A stretch of DNA of 64,000 nucleotides from Meloidogyne chitwoodi (GCA_015183035.1 JACZZP010000001.1:2852001-2916000); one strand, 5' to 3'. Numbered from the stretch's first letter, positions 11,829 to 28,000 are shown. Notes: a model not told the origin generated them from the letters alone. A program made the numbers and translations.

Positions 11829-12406
11829 CATTAAAAGAGTTTACTTAAAAATAAACTTTAGTGTAAAGAAGAATTCTTTCCCAACCTGACTTAAGATAAA
11901 AGCTTATAAAAAATTATTTATTAATCCAAAAAAAATTATTTAAAATAAAGAATGTTTATCTCATCTTTTTTTTTTAATTTTATCATTTTTATGTACTTAA
12001 GAAGAAAACGGATATGACCTCACACACGCATATAAAAGATTTTTATATTATTTTTGCATACAAAACATCAACACACACAAACAAAAAACATTCTTTTTAA
12101 ATAAAAAATAGATCTAATTTCGCCTAAATTATGTAAAAAAATAATATTCTTCTTGCAAACATAATTAAGCATGGATTAAAATTTTAAAAAATGAAATATT
12201 AAAAATAATTAAATTTTCCTAATTGTCTTCAGAACAAAATATATTTTAAAAAAATAAAGAAATTCAAACTCGTCAAGGAAAGATTTAAAAAAAAATTTTT
12301 AAAACAACAATAAAATTAATCCAGCCAAAAAAGAAAAATAAAAATACAAAAATAAACATTAATTTCACCTAAATATCACTGCAAAAAAAAATATTTTATA
12401 AAAGAT

Positions 12407-12487
12407 ATTCATGGTCGAGTGGTTTACCTCTTGTTTTTATATTTGATAAAATAAATATTGGGAAGGTTCGAACCCCAACACTGCCAT
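12407..12487 (+). tRNA. tRNA-like sequence with long variable region
   Basis: A box TGGTCGAGTGG, typical of Leu/Ser tRNAs, and B box GGTTCGAACCC. The middle is A+T-rich, no clear anticodon stem is seen, and the acceptor ends do not pair. Confidence 0.35.
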
Positions 12488-13288
12488 TTTTTATAAAATA
12501 TTTAGAAAATAAATTTTTAATTAAAAATAAAACATTTTGCGGTTTATAAAAATAATTGGGAAGCAAATACAAATATTAAATAATATTTTGCTAATATAGC
12601 ATAAAACGCGTGGGGAATGTTTACGCCGCTATTTTTTGCTTGTAAAAATGCCTCACCCTTAAAGATTAAAATTTTTTTCTTCTTGTTGGACCAGAGGCTA
12701 GTATAGTAAAAAAGAGCCAAATAATTCTATAGGAATGGGGAAATGTCAATACAACAAACGAAAGTAGAAGAAGAGTTTTTTCCTTAATATTATAGCGGGG
12801 CGCTAAGCGTTATATAAGCAAATTGCCATGAAACGAGAAGGAAGAAAAAAAGATTAACAACCACAAAAACATAGAAATGAAAAATATATAAATTGACAAG
12901 AGAGAAGCTCTTTGGAATACAAAACTAGAAAATTTTTTTTAAAACATTTTTTTATCTTATGGCATTTTTTAAAGCTAAAATAAGACTCCTTTTTTATTGA
13001 CTAAATATTCTCTCTATCTATATATTTTTCTTCTCTATTAGGAGCGTGAGAATAGAACATTTTTTTAGAAAATATTTAGAAAAGAAATGTGTTGCGGAGT
13101 ATTTTTATTTTTTTAAAGAGATTTTTTGAGGGGATTAAAATATATAAAACGTTTGGAATTATTTTAGATTTGGAAAAAGAACCAAAATATAAATTAAATG
13201 TAATCCTAATTAAATATGTGACACTTTAATAAATTTAAAAAATAACCAACCCTTAACAATTGAGTGAATCAGAGGTAGATATAATTTG

Positions 13289-13500
13289 AATGAAGTTGTT
13301 GATTATCGTCCTGATTGGAAACCAATCCATTTTCTGGAAGCTTTTAAATTTTAAAGAATAAATAAAAATTCTTGTTAAAATTAAAAAAACCTGCTAACTT
13401 TTCTAGAAAGATTAATTGTTTTACGAACCTCTTCTTCTTTAGAATATTAAAAGAAATGAAGATAAATAGAGAACTGAAGTCAAAACTATTTAAATCTAAT
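13289..13500 (-). pseudogene. degenerate copy of two bZIP-gene exons
   Basis: The stretch closely resembles the bZIP gene at about 7685-7925, including the intron between the two exons (shared blocks GTTGTTGATTATC, CTTTTCTAGAAAGATT and ATTGTTTTACGAA). Deletions and substitutions break the frame. Intron retention points to DNA-level duplication rather than retroposition. Confidence 0.65.
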
Positions 13501-13639
13501 TTAAAAAAAAAGATATTTTTGAAAAATCAACATGAAAAAAATAAAAATATTTCAATTTTTAAAAGTGAACTAAAAAATATAAACATGGCGAACTGATTTA
13601 TTTTTTCTTTATATCTCTATCGCACACTCTCTCGCTCTT

Positions 13640-13775
13640 TTTAATTTTAAACGGCTCCTGTACATTTCGTGCAACTCTATTGCAAGACATTACGTCTCAA
13701 CGGCAAAAAAACTACATTTCGTTTACACGAGCCCACAATTTTTTGCCATTGGGACGAAATGTCGGGACATGTTTA
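13640..13775. repeat. interspersed palindromic repeat, copy 1
   Basis: An imperfect inverted repeat built around GGCAAAAAA and TTTTTTGCC, with ACATTTCGT blocks and a CGAGCCCAC core. Clear relatives lie at 48000-48165 and 52645-52775. It ends about 100 bases before the TBCA start codon. Confidence 0.6.
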
Positions 13776-13872
13776 AACTCTAAACGTCTCTTCCACACAC
13801 TCTTTAATATAATCCGCTTAAATTTTAAGCAATACACTCTTAATTCTTGCTTATTTTTTTAAAAGTTATAAA

Positions 13873-14292
13873 ATGTCTGAAAAAGATCTTAAAATAAAAA
13901 CTGGAGTTTTAAAACGTTATTTGCAAGAAGCCAATTCTTACAAGTCTGAAGTGCAAAAACAATCAAGCAAAATTTCTTCATTAAAAGAATCTCAAGAACC
14001 TGATCAATATATGATTAAAGTTTTTTAATTTTTACTCAAATATAATTTTCTTAAATTTTAGAAAGCTCTTGAGGTTCAACAGGTTTAACATTTTAAAAGT
14101 TTTTTTATAAAAGAAGAATCTTTAAAATTACAGGAAAGTCAACAAATGTTTTGTTTGGCATCAAAAAACGTACAAAAAGCGCGTCTTGACCTAGAAGCCT
14201 TACTTACAACTGAAGGGGAAAATGATGAATTAAGAACGAATGCTCAACAGATTATTCAAAAAGCGTTGGAATTTGAAAATAATTCTGGTTAA
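13873..14292 (+). CDS. tbca-1: tubulin-specific chaperone A (TBCA)
   Basis: Three exons (13873-14019, 14062-14082, 14134-14292) give a protein of about 108 residues, the usual size of this family. It begins MSEKDLKIKTGVLKRYLQEA, which matches the KIKTGVVKR start of cofactor A, and continues as an all-helical coiled coil (YMIKKALEVQQESQQMF, ARLDLEALL). Cofactor A holds quasi-native beta-tubulin during folding of the alpha/beta dimer in the cytoplasm. The introns are 42 and 51 bases, both GT-AG. The stop is TAA after NNSG. The start is the first ATG, and the reading frame agrees with the family N-terminus. Confidence 0.9.
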
Positions 14293-14449
14293 TTTATATT
14301 TCTTCTTTTATTTTTTAAGACTCATTTTGAGCAAATAAACTTTTTTAAATTTTGGGATAATAAGAATTTTAAGGATCAATTAAGAATAAATTCAGCACAA
14401 AAATGACCCCATCTTACACTATATTTTTTTGATTTTTATAAGTACTTCT

Positions 14450-17431
14450 CTAAATTTTTCTATTAGATTCCATCAAAATAGATGGACTGCTATTTCTCTT
14501 AAATCCTTTAACTTTCTCCTTTGAAGAATTTAAAAGTGAATTTTCTCCTTTTTGTACTCTTCTTTCTGTGTTGTTTCTCTTCCTTTTACTATAATAATTT
14601 AACTTATTATTAGATAATTTTTGTCCCCCAATTTTTGTTTCACTAATACGTGGAGAACCAAATTTGGCATAATAGCCTTAAAAATTAATTTAAAAAAATT
14701 TTTTCTAATAAAAAACCCATTTATTACTTTCATTTCGCATAACGTCCTGAATTGTTCTAAACCGACAACAAATCATTTCTCCAAAGGGCAAACGAAATTC
14801 ACGGTTATATTTGCAATAAATTATTGGATTGAGCATGCTAAAAATAGTGAGAAAAATGAGAATATTGTCCCAAAATTTTCTTTAGGGTTTTTAAAATAAA
14901 GGGGCCCTTACTCAGCACCGAAATGATCCCTTATACCCCCTCAATTTTTTCCAGTGTCAGTTGGCATGGGATAAATATTTAACAAAAATCAAGCCTTTCC
15001 AAAAATAATAAAAAAAACCTATTGGAATATCCAAGCCATAATGCAAGTGAATCAAGCCATCTAGGAACATATTCGACCCAATGTTGAGATTTTGCCAAGA
15101 CTAGAATGAAAAAAGGTACCCAACAAATAATGAAAGCACTCATAATTATTAAAACCTTTAAAAAAAATTTAATTTATTATAAATTATTTAATAAATTAAA
15201 AAATACTAATGGAACACGTAAAGTGCCTAATGTAGTAGATCCTCCTCCACCACCTCCACTACTGCTAGCACTTGTTCTTACTTCAATTCTTAAATTTTCA
15301 TCATTAATTATTTCTCCATCAGAAATTGTATTCGTTCCATTTTTTGATATATTGTTGTTATTCTGATCATAGTAACCTAATTTTTGTGCAGACATACGCA
15401 ATGCAAAAAGAAAACGAGCATTAGCACGAGCTACTACTGAATCACTTCTAAGCAATGATTTATTTGTTGTTGGTGGAAGTCCTTCTAATTCTCCATCAGA
15501 TGGAAGATGCACACCTTGCCATCGTAAAACCTTTAAAAAATAATATTTTATTTTAATATGTATAAACAACGTTTTATTTATTTGTTTTTAAAGAAGAAAA
15601 AAGAAAAACAAAATGTTGTCCTCTTGAGGGATTCGAACCCATGACCACATGCTAACGAATGGGGAACACTACCGCCTAACCACCAACTAACATATTTTCT
15701 AAATAGTTTACTCCCAAGTTTATTTTTAAAAACTTGTTTTTACAAATTGTAAAACCACATTTTACAATTTTATGCTCAAGTTTATTTAATATTACAAGTT
15801 CTAAGTTTATTTATATTACAATTTCCAAGTTTATTTAATAAAAAAATACCAATTGATCCTGTCTATGCATTCTCTTTGCTGCACTCCATAATTTAACATA
15901 GACTATCACCATTATTAAAGATGGGCACCAAAATGAAATAAGTGTAGCATATATTTGATAAAAACGATTTTGTGAGACCTAAAATAATTAGAATTTATTT
16001 TTTTTTAATTTATTTATTCCTCTTTTTTCTGTTAAAATTTTTATTTATTTCTTTTCTTTTTTTTATTTATTTTTTGACTTTTCAATTACAAAAGTATATA
16101 TTTGCTCAATAAATTAAAATAAAAAATAAAATTGTTGGGTAAATATAAAAAAATATATATATAAATCACACTATTTGGCAAAGCTGTCTTTGGAATTAAA
16201 ATGAGCATTATTTTCTCATGGAATTTTTATTTTTTGGTTTTAATTCAAAAAAATAAATTGTGCGTTAAAATCTTTTTTTGGCGTTATTTAAAAAAATATT
16301 CCTCATTTTTAATTTATAACGCACAGCAATATAAAAACATATAAAAAAGGAGAGGATTGAAAATTGGAAAAAGAGGTTTTTAAATTATTTATGGGTGGTC
16401 TAAAAACAAGGAATAAATAAAATAGCCAAAAAGTGGAAATTAGATAGTTAAAAATATATTTTTTTAATTTTGAAATTTAAAAAATTGAAAAAAATACCTG
16501 ACAGTGTTTTTCAATCTTTGGAAAGGGCAACAAGGCTAAAGGTGCTGCACTGACCAATAAAGCACCCAACCAAACAATAAAAATATACAAACAAATACGA
16601 CGTCGAGTACGTAAAGCTGAGTAACGAAGGGCTCTAAAAAATAAATTTAAAAAATTTTTTAAAAAATTTAAAAATTAAACCTTGTAACAGCCAAATGTCT
16701 ATCTACTGAAATTGCACATAAATTAAGAATAGAAGCAGTACATAATGTTAGATCAGCAGTTACCCAAAACCGGCAGAGAATTTCACCTATTTTTTACAAT
16801 TTTTATAAAATTAAAAAATTTTTTTAAATATAATTACCAAAAATCCAACGATCCTCTAGTACATAAATTGCAGCCAAAGGCATTACAAAAAGCCCAACGC
16901 CTGAATTATTAAAAAAATTAATTTTAAAAGAAAAATAAACTTTTTTTTACAAATTGTAAAAAAAGTTTTATTTTTTTACAAACAAGTTTTAATAAAAAAC
17001 TAAGTTTTACAAATTGTAAAAAGTTTTATTATTATTTTTTACAAATTGTAAAAAGTTTTATTTATAAAAGCATAATTGTAAAACATACAAAAATCAGCTA
17101 GTGCAAGTGAAATAAGTAACAAATTTGCTGGTTGCGCTTTTAATTTTCTGACTAATAAAATTGCAGCACAAACACCCAAATTACCAAGAATTGTAATTAC
17201 AATTAAAATAAATATTAAAATTGAAATTAAAATTGCAAATATTGGATGAGAATAAAATAAAGAATTTGTTTGAGGCCAAGTAATTATTTGTTGTTGTTTT
17301 TCAGTTAAATTTTGTGAAGAATTGACCAAATTATTATCAATTTCTACAATTTGTGCATGTACAAATGATCCCAAATTATGCAAAATTAATGAAGATTCTT
17401 CTTTTAAATTTTCATATTCTTTGTTTGGCAT
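14450..17431 (-). CDS. rhodopsin-family GPCR, biogenic-amine type
   Basis: Minus-strand exons from ATG 17431 to a TAG at 14450 make a seven-helix receptor. TM1 is ILISILIFILIVITILGNLG, with the conserved Asn of GNLG. TM2 holds NLLLISLALAD. TM3 reads VTADLTLCTASILNLCAIS and ends VDRH, so Asp3.32, the amine-binding residue, is present exactly 18 residues before Arg3.50. TM6 has FIICWVPFF, the FxxCWxPFF signature of amine receptors, and TM7 has SNSIMNPIIY. The third intracellular loop is long, with a poly-Gly stretch encoded near 15240. The N-terminus is extracellular with N-glycosylation sites (NSS, NLT). Ligand assignment (serotonin, octopamine, tyramine or dopamine) is not possible by eye. 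DRH replaces DRY. The tail exon (about 14450-14680) is basic. Confidence 0.85.
15613..15696 (-). tRNA. tRNA-like sequence in GPCR intron
   Basis: The B box GGTTCGAATCC is perfect and the A-box-like TAGTTGGTGG is fair. A CCCC run lies in the anticodon region, followed by a long variable region. The acceptor ends do not pair. Confidence 0.35.
16930..17075. repeat. TTTTACAAATTGTAAAA palindrome cluster
   Basis: Several copies of the palindrome TTTTACAAATTGTAAAA alternate with AAGTTTTATT in a GPCR intron. Related sequence recurs in another intron (15715-15850) and downstream of the tubulin gene (18865-19025). Confidence 0.55.
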
Positions 17432-19288
17432 TTTTTAAACCTAAAAAAAAAGATATCAATTATTTTATTGGGAGAATAGCCAAAAAAAACTCTATCGCGC
17501 GACGAAAAGCGAAGAGGAAGAAAAATTAAAAAAAATTCTCTTCATTCCATTTATGGCTACTGATCACTAAATTGAATTTTGAAAGAAAAAAAAAATTAAA
17601 TAAGTGAAAAATTGAGTAAGAGAGAGAAAAAAGGCGGAGACAGAGGTGAATGTAGACGAAACGCCCGTTCACCCTTCCTTTTCATTTGAGGAAAGGTGTG
17701 CGCAAAAAAAAAATATTTTAAATATCAAAATTCTTTAATTTTGCTTTAGAAAATTGTGAAAAAAAATTAAAATTAAAATTTTAAAAAATATTTTAAAATA
17801 AAAAAAATTTTTTTTTGCACATCAAAAGAAAATTAGTTCAAAGAAGAGTAAATTTAAACAACAGCGCAGATGGGCGCGATTGACCAAAAAAATTAAAAAA
17901 AAAATATTTTTTTGATCATTGAAAAATTCTTTTGGTGTATTTTTAATTGAGTTTATTTTTAGAAATTAAAAAAAATGCAAAAAATTGACTTTTTTTCTTT
18001 TATAGGTAAAATAGCATCTGTGTTCAAAATAATTTGAAGAAGAAAAAAATTATTTATGATTTCCATATGTCGATTTTTTATGGAAAATAAAAAGGTAAAA
18101 AAATAGATTTTATTGCCTTTTTTAAAAAAATTAAATTCAAATAAAATCCATTTAAAAAAAAATTTTTTAATTTATTAAGAGTACCCCAATTTTTAACTGA
18201 AGAAATGAAAGAAGAGTGGGAAAAATTCCCTTAATTTAGTTTTTTTTTAATTTTTTTCTGCTTGATTATACCAGAAAAAACAAAAAAAAATTAAAAAAAA
18301 TTTAAAAATTAAAAAAAATTTAAAAAATTAAAAAAAAATTCCCCTTTGATCAAATCGCACATACCCACTTGATCAACACCACCAATTGTTTACTTAAAAA
18401 TGCCTTAGTAAAAATAAACTTTTTTTAATTCAAAAAATTAATTAATGCTAACCAAAAATAAACCAAAAAATGAAAGAAAGAAAAAAGAAATCCTAGAGCC
18501 GTGAGTTTTTAAATTTTTAATTTTCCAACGTCAAATAATATTATTTTGTTTGAATAATTTGTATTAGTTTATATATCCCCCAATTTTTAGTGTAGCTTGT
18601 TATTATCCCAAAAAAAAGAAACAAAGTAGAAGGAAATATGAGCTTTTTCCTCTACTTTATATGGCAATGGAGATCGAAATTAAAAAAATGAAGAAAAGAA
18701 GCTTATAAATGAATGAAAAAAATAAAAGGAAAGGGGGAAAAAATATTGATATTGATGAAAAATAAATAATAATGCCAAAAAAATATTTTTTAAATAAAAA
18801 ATGTGCGCAAGCAAAAGAAACGCAAATGCCCCAAATAAAATTAACCAACTTTCCGAAAATTTACAAGTGAACAAACTTGTAAAGTTTGTAAACTTTTTAA
18901 AACTTGTTTGTAAAATTAAACTTACTGTAGATTGAATGACGAATTGTAAAATATCCACTGCTAAAAGATTCTAGCCAACAAAAATCAAAAACATAGTTTT
19001 ACAATTATCATCAAGTTTTACAATTGCTACATTTTTGCTGCATTAATTTCTTGTGATAGGTGTTTATGTCTACCTCCAGTGCGCAATTTTTCTTTAACCA
19101 TCGCGCAATTGACATCATTTGTTGATACTGCAGCTTGATTAAAATTTTTTTTTGTAAAATTATATATAAAAATCTTTTTCATCATTATAAATAAAAAAAA
19201 TAATTTAATGCAAATCAACGCATTTAATTAAAAATGTAATTAAATTTATTCAAATTTTTTTTCTGATTAAATATTTTTTATTTATTTT
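17432..19288. other. intergenic region between GPCR and tubulin genes
   Basis: Homopolymer-rich DNA that contains the promoter side of the GPCR gene (minus strand) and the 3' side of the tubulin gene. A short open frame at 19027-19170 (minus, ending HLSQEINAAKM) is not recognised and is not called. Confidence 0.4.
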
Positions 19289-21488
<2,200 letters not shown>

Positions 21489-22062
21489 TTTTATTTAAAG
21501 TATTTTTATTTTTTAAAATTAAGAAATTTATCCCTCAAAAAATATTTTTTCTTCAAAAAAATATTAAAATAAAAGCATTTCCTTTTCTTTTAAAAAAAAG
21601 GTTGGCAGTGGCACGCGCGAAAATAACAATAAAGGTATCTTTAATAAATGGCTTCTCCCCCCAATACAAAACAAAAAAAATAAAAGGGGAGCGTGTATAT
21701 TTTTGAGACATATAAAAAATTTAAATAAAAAAGGACGTCGTCATGGAGAAATTTTTTTTATTATTATTAAACAATAAATAAAAAAAGTCATTCTTCTTAG
21801 AGTATTTTATTTGTTGATTTTAAAGGTAAATTTTAAATTAAAAAAAAAATTTTTTAAAGTGCTCTTTCCACAACTAGTAGAGCAAAGGGTAACGGGTGGA
21901 GTGTTAACTACTTTAAAAAAAAATAAAGATTTAAACGCCCTAAAAATATCAAAAATTTTTTTACTCAACTAAAAAAATTAATTAAACAAAAAAAACAAAT
22001 ATTGGCATCAAAAAACAAAAATATTTTTGAATTCAAAAAATGCTCAAAAAATAAAATAATTT
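21489..22062. other. intergenic region
   Basis: A+T-rich spacer between the SNRP-200 stop and the tubulin start, both minus strand. No ORF or repeat of note is seen. Confidence 0.5.
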
Positions 22063-25000
22063 TTATTTACCACTACCATCCTTGACATCTTCATGTTTTC
22101 TCTTACGATCAGAAGAAGATCTTCCACCATCTTTTTGTTGTTCATTTGTTGAAGAAGAAGTAGAAGTTTCAGCAACACGTAATGGAAGATCAAATTCTTG
22201 GTCTGCACCCAAATATGAATCACAAATAAAATAAAGCTTATAATTTGCTTTTTGAGAAGAAATTACAGGTACAAAATCAAGAACATGTTGGGCCTTTACA
22301 TTAACGGTAAGCCTTTAAAAATAAATTTATTAAAAAAATCTAAAAATTATAAAAAGAAACCTTTTAATTGACAACAATTGGTTATTAACAGGATCACCAA
22401 TAACCAAATACCATCCTTCTTCCAAATTTTCAGGAACATAATGACGAGAATAGAAAGGAACACGACCAGCAGGGTAAGGATATCTTGGGAAGAATGGAGC
22501 AACTACAGGTGGTGCAAAGCCATTTTCATCATTTTCACGTTCAAGCTCAATACAAATTTCAACTGGTTGTCCTCTTAAAAATTAAATATAAAATAAAAAA
22601 ATAAATTTAAAAATAATACATGTGTGCCTTTTGGCTTACAAGTTGATATTTAACTTCAATACTTGGATAATTATTACAAAATATAGCGACATCAGTTAAT
22701 TGCCCTTGATTCATTTGTAAAATTTCATCACGATCTTCATCGTTTAATTCGAGCAATTCAAAAATTGATTCAACTTTCTAAAAATATAAAATTTTTTACA
22801 AAAAATGTGTATTTATTTGTTAATTCAGACTAATTGTGTTTACTTTTAAGCCTATTTTATAAATTAAAAACACATGAGCCAAAGTCAATTGGATGGTCAA
22901 GTGGATAAGCATCTTGCCTAGAGACTCACATGGAGTGAGTTCGACCCCTTTTCAATTTTTATCATTTTTTAAAACTCAATTTTACACATATTGATAATTA
23001 AAAATTCTTTCCTTATCTCCTTTTAAACAAAAAAATGTCCACAAACCTTTTCTTTACATCGTCCCAACAATTCTGGTGTACAATGAGGCAATTGTTTCAT
23101 ATAAGATTCATTAGAATACATCGCTTGAGATAACATTTGAGAAAGTTCCATAGCATGTATAGCTGGGGATAACCATCCATTACTTGAAAGAACATCAACA
23201 CATGCTTGTACTAATTTTACAGCTTTTAAAACAATCCAATCAGTATCTTTACCTAAATTAAATTTATTAAATTCTGTCAATTAATAATAATAAAAAAACA
23301 TACACAATTCAGCAGTTAAATGGATACGTGACAAATGTGCGTGAAGTAAAAGATTAACCTATTTTTAAAAAATAAATATTAAAAAATAAAGTAGAAAAAA
23401 ACCTTAACATGAGGACTATTCCATTTTTGATTTTTTATTTGACCTTGAAGTTTGTCAGCCAATTTTTTTAGTGTAACTTCCTCTTTATGACGAACAGGTA
23501 ACGAAGAAAATTCTGTTGCATTTGAAATTATTTCAATTATAGCACGTAATTTAGTTTTTGGTTTTAATGATAGTGAAAGTAATTCTTAAAAAAAAGAAAG
23601 AAATAAAAATTATAAAAAATAAATAAAGGAGTCCCTTCTTTCCCCAATGTCTTCATATAACTCAAATATACGCCTGTCCTCTCAACTATTTTATTCAAAT
23701 AAAGGAGTTGATTGAAACAAAAAATTGGCGTTCTTTTTTAAAAAATATTGCCTTAAGAAAGAAACACATATACGGACGTTTTAGAGAAGAGTGAGGAAGC
23801 GTATGTTTTAGTATATGAAGAACGGAGGGAAACAAATAACAAAAAACTTAAAAAATATACCAATGGTTGTATAGCTAACATAATAATAAGCAGCAATCAT
23901 TCCCAAATTTAACGGATTTGTATGCATTTCATCTTTTATAGTTATACAATTACTATTTTCCAAATCTTTTAAGGTCGATTCAACCAATTCAGAAAGACTA
24001 TCAGATAAATGACGATGACTTGTTCCCTTAAAATTAAAGCAAATATAAAAAAAATAAAATAAAAAATAAACATGTAAATTATAATAATTTGGATTTTGAG
24101 TCATTCGTCGATATAATAATGTCCAAGTTAAATAATCTATTGCATCTTGTTTGTTTTCAATAGTTTTTGTAACAATTTCAGCATTAAAATGATCATGTAA
24201 GCAATGATCTAAATGAGATTCTACAGGTAGAGGTTCAAACAAAAATTTTTTGTAAAAATCTTTTTTTGAAGATTGACACATTAAAACGCACTGACAAGCA
24301 GCTTAAATAATTTAAAAGTAAAAAAAAATTAATTTTTTCAAAAAAACCTTCATCATTTCTTCTTTGTAAATTAGCTAAACCAATCATATGTAAAACATCA
24401 CCAATAGGATAGTCTTCATAAGTATTGTGTTTTCCATTATAAAATTGTGTATCCATTAAAATTACCAAATATGCACGCATTTTTATTTGATAACACATTG
24501 TGTATGGAACTATACAAATCTTAAAAAGAGAAAAAAATTATTTTGTTAATATAATAATGTGGAAAAAATGCATGGACGGTCAATGGAATCGAACCATCAT
24601 GGAAAGCCCCAAAAACTTAGAGCACAACCGACTACACCACAATCAAACGTATTAATAATTTATTTTTATTCACTCATATACTTTATTTGAAAATACAAAA
24701 ATACAAATTCGATTAATTTGTAGACCAAAAACATGAATTTAATTTCAAAAAATTAAATAAAAAACCTGTATCGCTCCAGAATTAAACAAATTTTGAACAC
24801 TTTCAGAGTCTACACAAGTTGTTCCTTCATGTAAAAATCCAACACCTCTTTTAATTGTTTCTTTCAAAGATTCATCATTTAAGCGTTCAACAATGCTTGA
24901 AAAAGGATCTTCTTGTGGATTCATATGTAAAAATCGATTTTCTTGTCTATCTGCCAAAGCATAAGTTAATAAATCAACTGCCAATGAGCGTGTTAAACGA

Positions 25001-28000
25001 CGATTTGGAACAAATATTAAAACTGGTTTTGGCTCTAATTTGCCACCATGACGTAATATTGAAGAATATACTGGGCGAACCATTGCAGACAGACGCGTTG
25101 GAGTATGTGAAAGATTAAAACCCTTAAAACAACAATAAAAAAAGATTTAAAAAATTCTTACATCAATGCGCAAATCCAAAGGAACAGGACGTGCATTTGG
25201 TGGAAAATTATAATTTTGTTCACAACCTAACCAATGAGTTATATCACGAGCATTCATTAAAGAAGTGGCCATTGCAACAATACGAAGTTTTGAATCTAAT
25301 TGATTACCCATATATCTCATTCTTGAACAAACAACTTCCAAAACTGGCTAAAAAATTAAAAATGAAAAGAAAAAGTTTTTTGTTAAAAAAACTAGCAAAA
25401 ATTCCACTTTTCCCCTTTAAAAAATTAAAAAAAAACAAACCCCATTAGATCCACCAACCATATGTAAATTATCAACAATAAATAGCCTAACTTTTTGTAC
25501 ATCAGAACGATTTTTCCATCTTCTAGAAATATTATCCCAACGTTCAGCAGTCGAAACAATAACATCAGCACGTTTAATTAATTTTATATCAATCGAGTTT
25601 TCGCCAGTTAATAAGACGACAACTTTTTTTAATGGAACAGAAATACGTTCAATCCAATCAAAATAAACCTTTAATTAAAAAAAATTAAAAAATTTTTTTT
25701 ATTTTGTTCCATATCCTCTATAAGTAATGGAAAGGGCAAAATTAAAAAATAAAATTTTTGTAATAAAAAAATAATACATTTTTAGCCATATCATCCAAAG
25801 ATGTACAATAGACAGCTTTTCCATTTGGATTATTTTCAAAATGTCGAAGTAAAGCAAATTCAGCACATACACTCTTTCCACTACCATTAGGTGCACCAAT
25901 AAAGACATTTTCGTTTGTTTCGTAACAAGTACGAAAAACTAAATTTAAAAAAATACAAAAAATTTTAATTAAAAAAAACCTTGTGTTTGTATAGGATTAA
26001 AAGAACGAATTCCACGCTTTTCAAATATTTGTTCAAATTCAACATTATTTAAAGCAGAGATGGGTAAAGGCTGCAAATCCAACAATTCTGTAGGTGGCGG
26101 ATATTTTTCTGGTAAAATTAAATGCCTAAAAGAAACAGGCAAAACAGTTTCACTCCCCAACCAACGATCAGAAACTATTCGAATAAAATAGAGTGGAGGA
26201 AGAGGATCGAAAACTGGGACAAACATTTTGACAATATGCTCTTCTGTACAATATTTCCTTAAAAAAACAAAACAAAAAATAGATACTTTTTCCTGTTTCA
26301 TCCCCAGTTTTCTCCTTTATTTGTATATGGTCAGTGGGACATAATGGTCAAACAGTCATTAATAAGAATTAAATTTGAACTTTTCTTATTGATGACTGTC
26401 TGACCATTATGTCCCACTGACCATTTGCAAGTCAATTAGAAAATTGGGGATGAAACAAAAATATTAAAAAATTAAATAAACAAACTGTTTAAGCAAAAAA
26501 TATTCATGATGTAAAATTATTTCTCCATTAACATCTTCTACAAAAATCCAAAAACCTTCAGAATTTCCATGTATTTTTTCATCCCATTGAAAATCTGGTG
26601 TTATAGTTAATTCAACACGAAGAGTAGAACGAGTAATTGGTAATATTAATGTTGTCATATCCAATTTTGGAATCTTTAAAAAATTCAAAAAAAAAATTTT
26701 CTCTTTAAAAAATAAAGAAAACCTGTCTAATAAATTTATATAAAGGTTTTCCCATTTTTGGTACACGAAGTAATTCCCCCAGTTGATGAACATCCAAATC
26801 ATAAAGACGATCAAATGGCAAATTTTTCTTATCCAATGTTCGAACAACTTCGGTTGGTAATTTTTTAAATTGATGTAAAGGGTTAAGTGATTGCCATTGT
26901 CTAGCGTTAACCATTTTACATAAACCCAAAATTTTCTTTAAAATTTTTAAAAAAATATTAAAAAAAAAATTAAAAAAAAACCAATGCAAGTTGTGCCCAT
27001 CCTCTCCATAAAACAATTTCAAAAAGTGCTCTAAAAAGACGACCAGCAGATTGTGAAACAAAAACCATATCGCTTTGAAGAGCAAAACCATCCAATTTTA
27101 ATTGAGAAATATAAGCCTAAAGAAGAAAATTTTTTAAAAATTAAAAAAAAAAGAAACCTGTAAAAGAACATTAACTTTAGCACTTGGTTCATCTAAAGAT
27201 TCTTTAATTGGAATGGGAACAGTTTCTGCCAATTTTTGTAATTCCAACTTTTCTTCTTCACGCACATGAATTTGTTTAAATTCTGAAGAAAGTGAAAAAA
27301 TTCTAAAAAGGTCAATTTCTGTGCACGTTTCTTTCAATAATTTGTTATAAGTGTCCATACTTTCATAAGTACAATAATAATGAGAGGCGATACGTCCCAA
27401 TTCTTGTGCCTAATTTTTTAAATAAATTAATTTTAAAAATTAAAAAAACCTGAATTAAACCAGTTTTTCGATCATAACGTATCAAATTTCCTTTATCAAG
27501 TAGTAGACAAGCTGTGTGTACCAAATCAGCTCGTGGCTTCTCCAAAAGTTTGTCGTTCTCCTTAAAAACAAAATTTAAAAATAATTTTAAAAATGTTCAA
27601 AAAAATACATCAACTGAAATCCCATAAAGTGTTGGAGCTTTACACATTCTAACATATAAATATGTATAAGTTAGCCATTCCATTGCTTCAGAAACATTTG
27701 TTACTGTTCCCAAGACAACTTCAGCATTTAGAGTATCTGGCAATTTTGCAATCATTTGACTTTCAATTGGAAGCTTTTTTAAATTAAAAAATAATTTTAA
27801 AACATTCAAAAAAAAACCTGTTGATTCATAAGAGACAAATAATATTGAAGTTCAGTATTATGAGTAATTAAAATTCCTTTACCCAAAGCATTGTGTTGTG
27901 GACGTCCAGCTCTTCCCATCATTTGCATAATATCTAAAGGGCCAATTTCTGTCCAACAACCTTTTTGAGGATTGTAGACTTGTGTTCCTTTTATTATTAC

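Larger units (their letters stand above)
10792..13288. other. low-complexity intergenic region
   Basis: Long A+T-rich DNA with no supportable gene. It holds two tRNA-like sequences (11757-11828 minus, 12407-12487 plus). Confidence 0.5.

Noticed and set aside
19027..19218. Short minus-strand open frame ending SQEINAAKM
   Set aside because: No recognised family and no supporting exons; most of its N-terminal half is AT-rich low-complexity sequence.
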